DNA of 64,000 nucleotides from Bifidobacterium sp. ESL0704. GTDB taxonomy: Bacteria > Actinomycetota > Actinomycetes > Actinomycetales > Bifidobacteriaceae. Shown piece after piece: positions 61,152 through 64,000 of the stretch. How positions within the stretch are numbered: position 1 is the stretch's first letter; each line of letters starts with the position of its first letter. Made by a program: the position numbers and the translations under genes. Under the pieces are notes generated by a model, which had not been told where the DNA came from, did not search any database, and worked only from the letters and a program-made list of their open reading frames with translations. The stretch spans positions 2,170,001-2,234,000 of the forward strand of contig NZ_CP113929.1 in NCBI RefSeq assembly GCF_029392075.1. Direction: 5' to 3'.

Positions 61152-64000
61152 ATGGGAGATAAAGGGAGCGGCAGCAGCAGACGCCGTCGGTCAATCGTTG
61201 CAATCATCGCCACCATCATCAGCGTTGCGATGTTCGTGCCACAGACCGCATCCGCGGGGCAGCCCGCGATGTTCGGCTCCGGCCAGCCACCGGGGCAACC
61301 CACCACCGCGCAGACGGCATCGGCATCAGCATCAGCAGAAAAGCAAGAAAACCAGTCGAGTTCCAATTCGAATCAGACATCCGACCAATCCGGCCAATCT
61401 GCCGAAGCCGCCGCAACAGCAACCCCACAACCCTCATCCACATCGGGCCAACAAGTCCAAAATCCCTCAACACCGGTCTCCTCCCAGCCGACGCAACCGG
61501 CAACGCAACCGGCAACGTCCAAGCCCACTTTGGCGGCACCCACTTCACCGCTGACCGCAACGACGCAGCAGACAAAACCGACACAACAGCAACAACAGCC
61601 GCAAACGCCCAAAGCCCAATCCGGCACCTGCAATATCGGCCAAAGCACCATCGCCGACTGCTTCCCCGACCCGCAGCTGGCACAAGCGGTGGCCGAAGCG
61701 TCAAATTCCAACACCACCACCGTCTTCTCACGAGACATTATCAGCAAAATCCGGTATCTCGACAATTTACGAGGTATCGGCAATCTCGAGGGCATCCAAT
61801 ATCTGGGGATTACAAGCCTAGAGATCGATGAATACGCGAACCCAAAGCTTCGTGATTTCACACCGCTCTATCAGATGCACAATCTCTCTTTCCTCAAACT
61901 CCACGGTTTCGACCGATCACAGAATTACCCCACTGAGGCATCCACCCCAATCAATCTAAGCCAATTCTCTTCGATGCCGACATTGCAGTTTCTCATACTC
62001 GAGCAAGACCTCATCACGGCCGACCAATATCGGTGGGAAGAAAATCATTCCCTTTACGGATTGAGCCTCGAGGCTTCGACAGTCACCGATGACTTCACAA
62101 TGGAATCAATAGCCTCATTCCGGAACCTGGCGCAGCTCAATATCAATGCGCTGCAAAGGCAACGCGACTATAGCGTCCCACCCTCACAGCAGCAACCCAT
62201 CGATCTTACCCCACTCGGACAATTGAAAAATCTCAAAGCGTTGAGTGCAATGCTCCTGTTCAAAGATCCTAGCATAAGCAACCCCGACAATCCCAGCGAC
62301 AATAAAAAGCCCTTGGAACTCAGCTTCATCGCCCACCTCAACCAGCTTATTTGGCTCGATCTTTCCGGCACAAACATCAAAGACATCACGCCACTGAGCT
62401 CGCTCACGCACCTTGTATACCTTGATCTGAGAGGGAACGCAATCGATGACATCACGCCTCTGGCAAGCCTCACCAATCTAGGCAATCGCAACGGCCTCTC
62501 TTCCGATGACCAACAAAAGATACTCGGTGGCATCGGTGGCTGCATACACCATGACCCGGACGAAATCGCCCTCAACCTGTCTTATAACAAAATCAGCAAC
62601 ATGGATGCGTTGAAAGACTTGCCCAGTCTCGACAAGATCGATTTGTCGTACAATAACTTCACTAAGACGACCATTCACGTCCCGCCTCACCTTGAGAATC
62701 TTGATTTGTCAAACAACAACATCACCAAGGTGACATTTACCGACCAATCCCTACCTGATGTATCGCTCAATAGCAATAAATTGACCAGCATCCCCACGTT
62801 TGCCGCATCAACAAAAATCAGCAGACTGGATTTGAGCAACAACAGCATTGACAATCTGAAAGGGATCGAACAGATTACCGGCATAGATAGCCTGATCTTG
62901 CGTAACAACCGCATCAGCGACCTGACCCCGTTGACCGGTCTTTTCCCAACTCTCACCAAGACCTCGCTGTCCAGCCTCAATTTAGACGGCAATAACATCA
63001 CCGACATCTCGCCTCTTAGCGGACTACCAGAATATCAGTGCGCAGCATGGTGGTGCCACACCGATCGTCAGGTTTCCGTCAACAGCCAGAATATCAAGCT
63101 CAAAGACGTTGGCTCCGTAGACCGCATTGCCATCAAGACGGCAAAAGGAATCAACAGCGAATACCTTCAACCCGAAAGACTACGCCCAGCATCCACCAGC
63201 CACTACGACACCGACACCGGCACCGCGACCTGGGGGTCGCTGGCCGGCACCGACACCGCGAGATTGGACTTCGTTAGCAGCCCGCCCACCTTCAGACACA
63301 ACGGCATCAGCTTCAGTGGCACGATATCGCAACGGGTTCTCGACTCGTACCAGGTCTCCTTCACGGACACCTATGACAGTTTCTCATCATATCCCACACA
63401 ACACATAATCAAAGGCCAAAAGGCCGCGCGCCCATCCAAAGACCCTACGCGCTACGGCTACAAGTTCATAGGCTGGCAGGTCCAAGAGGAAGACGGCTCG
63501 TGGTCTAATTACGACTTCAGCTCACCCGTCACCAGCGACATCACGCTGCGCGCCGCATGGAAACGCGTCTACACCGTCAGTTTCGACTCCAACGGGGGCA
63601 GCAAGGTCGAGAACGTTCAGGTTCCCGATGGCGACTCGCTGTGGTCCGTCGGCTATGACGTTCCGAAACTCACCGGCTACAAGTTCGCCCACTGGCAGAT
63701 ACAGAAAAACGGCCAATGGGTCGACTTCGATTACAACTCACCAATTACCGACAACATCACGCTCAAGGCCAGATGGAAGGCCCTGTATAAAGTCACCTTC
63801 GACACTGGCGAGGGCGGCACCGCCATCGATCCCCAATACACTGCAGGCTGGGTGGTCCACGTCACCCCTCCGACCCGCACCGGCTATGTGTTCGTCGGCT
63901 GGCAATACGACAAGGACGGCAACGGCAAACTCGTCGACGCCGATCTCACCTCAGGCGTCAGCATCAACCGTGACACCACTTTCATAGCACAATGGATAGC
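61152..64000 (+). CDS. Cell-surface protein with LRRs and InlB-type repeats (partial)
   Basis: The gene runs off the window (at least 949 codons). The ATG at 61152 follows AGAGGG. It has a signal peptide (basic start, hydrophobic core, cleavage after ASA at 35), a Pro/Gln/Thr/Ser-rich spacer (36-155), internalin-like leucine-rich repeats (about 190-625; units like LTHLVYLDLRGNAIDDIT), an intervening domain and three Listeria-Bacteroides (InlB/Flg_new) repeats beginning near 732, 806 and 878 (YTVSFDSNGG, GYKFAHWQ). This is an adhesin plan; no cell-wall anchor is visible because the end is missing. Confidence 0.92.
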   Translation, partial: MGDKGSGSSRRRRSIVAIIATIISVAMFVPQTASAGQPAMFGSGQPPGQPTTAQTASASASAEKQENQSSSNSNQTSDQSGQSAEAAATATPQPSSTSGQQVQNPSTPVSSQPTQPATQPATSKPTLAAPTSPLTATTQQTKPTQQQQQPQTPKAQSGTCNIGQSTIADCFPDPQLAQAVAEASNSNTTTVFSRDIISKIRYLDNLRGIGNLEGIQYLGITSLEIDEYANPKLRDFTPLYQMHNLSFLKLHGFDRSQNYPTEASTPINLSQFSSMPTLQFLILEQDLITADQYRWEENHSLYGLSLEASTVTDDFTMESIASFRNLAQLNINALQRQRDYSVPPSQQQPIDLTPLGQLKNLKALSAMLLFKDPSISNPDNPSDNKKPLELSFIAHLNQLIWLDLSGTNIKDITPLSSLTHLVYLDLRGNAIDDITPLASLTNLGNRNGLSSDDQQKILGGIGGCIHHDPDEIALNLSYNKISNMDALKDLPSLDKIDLSYNNFTKTTIHVPPHLENLDLSNNNITKVTFTDQSLPDVSLNSNKLTSIPTFAASTKISRLDLSNNSIDNLKGIEQITGIDSLILRNNRISDLTPLTGLFPTLTKTSLSSLNLDGNNITDISPLSGLPEYQCAAWWCHTDRQVSVNSQNIKLKDVGSVDRIAIKTAKGINSEYLQPERLRPASTSHYDTDTGTATWGSLAGTDTARLDFVSSPPTFRHNGISFSGTISQRVLDSYQVSFTDTYDSFSSYPTQHIIKGQKAARPSKDPTRYGYKFIGWQVQEEDGSWSNYDFSSPVTSDITLRAAWKRVYTVSFDSNGGSKVENVQVPDGDSLWSVGYDVPKLTGYKFAHWQIQKNGQWVDFDYNSPITDNITLKARWKALYKVTFDTGEGGTAIDPQYTAGWVVHVTPPTRTGYVFVGWQYDKDGNGKLVDADLTSGVSINRDTTFIAQWI

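Overview
The window reads as a chromosomal segment of a high-GC Gram-positive bacterium, most likely Bifidobacterium or a close relative. This is inferred from overall protein character, mevalonate-pathway genes, an HspR-type HAIR operator before clpB, GluQ-RS and DUF3152 proteins, and actinobacterial-style RmuC, YggS and PepD. The species cannot be named from the sequence alone. Most genes are compact and housekeeping; the AT-rich block at about 26.2-28.2 kb stands out as acquired DNA.

Layout. 1-9.3 kb (mostly minus strand): an ABC exporter, a SpoU methylase with two coupled small genes, RmuC, a catalytically truncated copper-ATPase-like membrane protein, ClpB and an FAH-family enzyme. 9.3-11.8 kb: arrays of intergenic hairpin repeats around acylphosphatase and YggS. 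11.8-19.9 kb: a minus-strand tryptophan operon trpE-G-D-C-F-B-A headed by a tRNA-Trp T-box. 19.9-24.5 kb: GluQ-RS, a DUF3152 metalloprotease, a glycerol facilitator and tRNA-Lys(CTT). 24.5-28.4 kb: a GPH-type transporter, an AT-rich AAA ATPase with a HEPN-like RNxxxH motif, and a duplicated fragment of the transporter on its far side. 28.4-32.1 kb: pyruvate oxidase and a DHA2 efflux pump. 32.5-34.4 kb: rpsF-ssb-rpsR-rplI. 34.6-39.2 kb: a zinc-ribbon membrane protein and prs. 39.2-41.6 kb: a wHTH/nuclease-like protein between two arrays of a 62-bp repeat. 41.7-48.2 kb: a ribose/nucleoside regulon (ribokinase, secreted histidine phosphatase, LacI regulator, nucleoside hydrolase, MFS transporter) tied together by shared GATAAAGCGCTTTATC-type operators. 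48.2-54.1 kb: a polypyrimidine tract, a YwiC-like protein, alkyl-purine glycosylase, more palindromic repeats, and a fused phosphomevalonate kinase/type 2 IPP isomerase. 54.5-64 kb: a MIF-like tautomerase, a four-gene type VII effector cassette, PepD, a glutaredoxin and the start of an LRR/InlB-repeat surface protein.

The strongest candidate for an undescribed system is 55541-58363: an Esx-like small protein, a coiled-coil partner, an LXG-like protein carrying a complete calpain (C2) catalytic core (C214, H385, N401), and a membrane-anchored protein made of two homologous extracytoplasmic domains, probably the immunity factor. All four overlap or abut as one translationally coupled unit. Other notable items are the single-gene AAA-HEPN defence candidate and several unrelated intergenic palindrome families that share a period of 62 bp.
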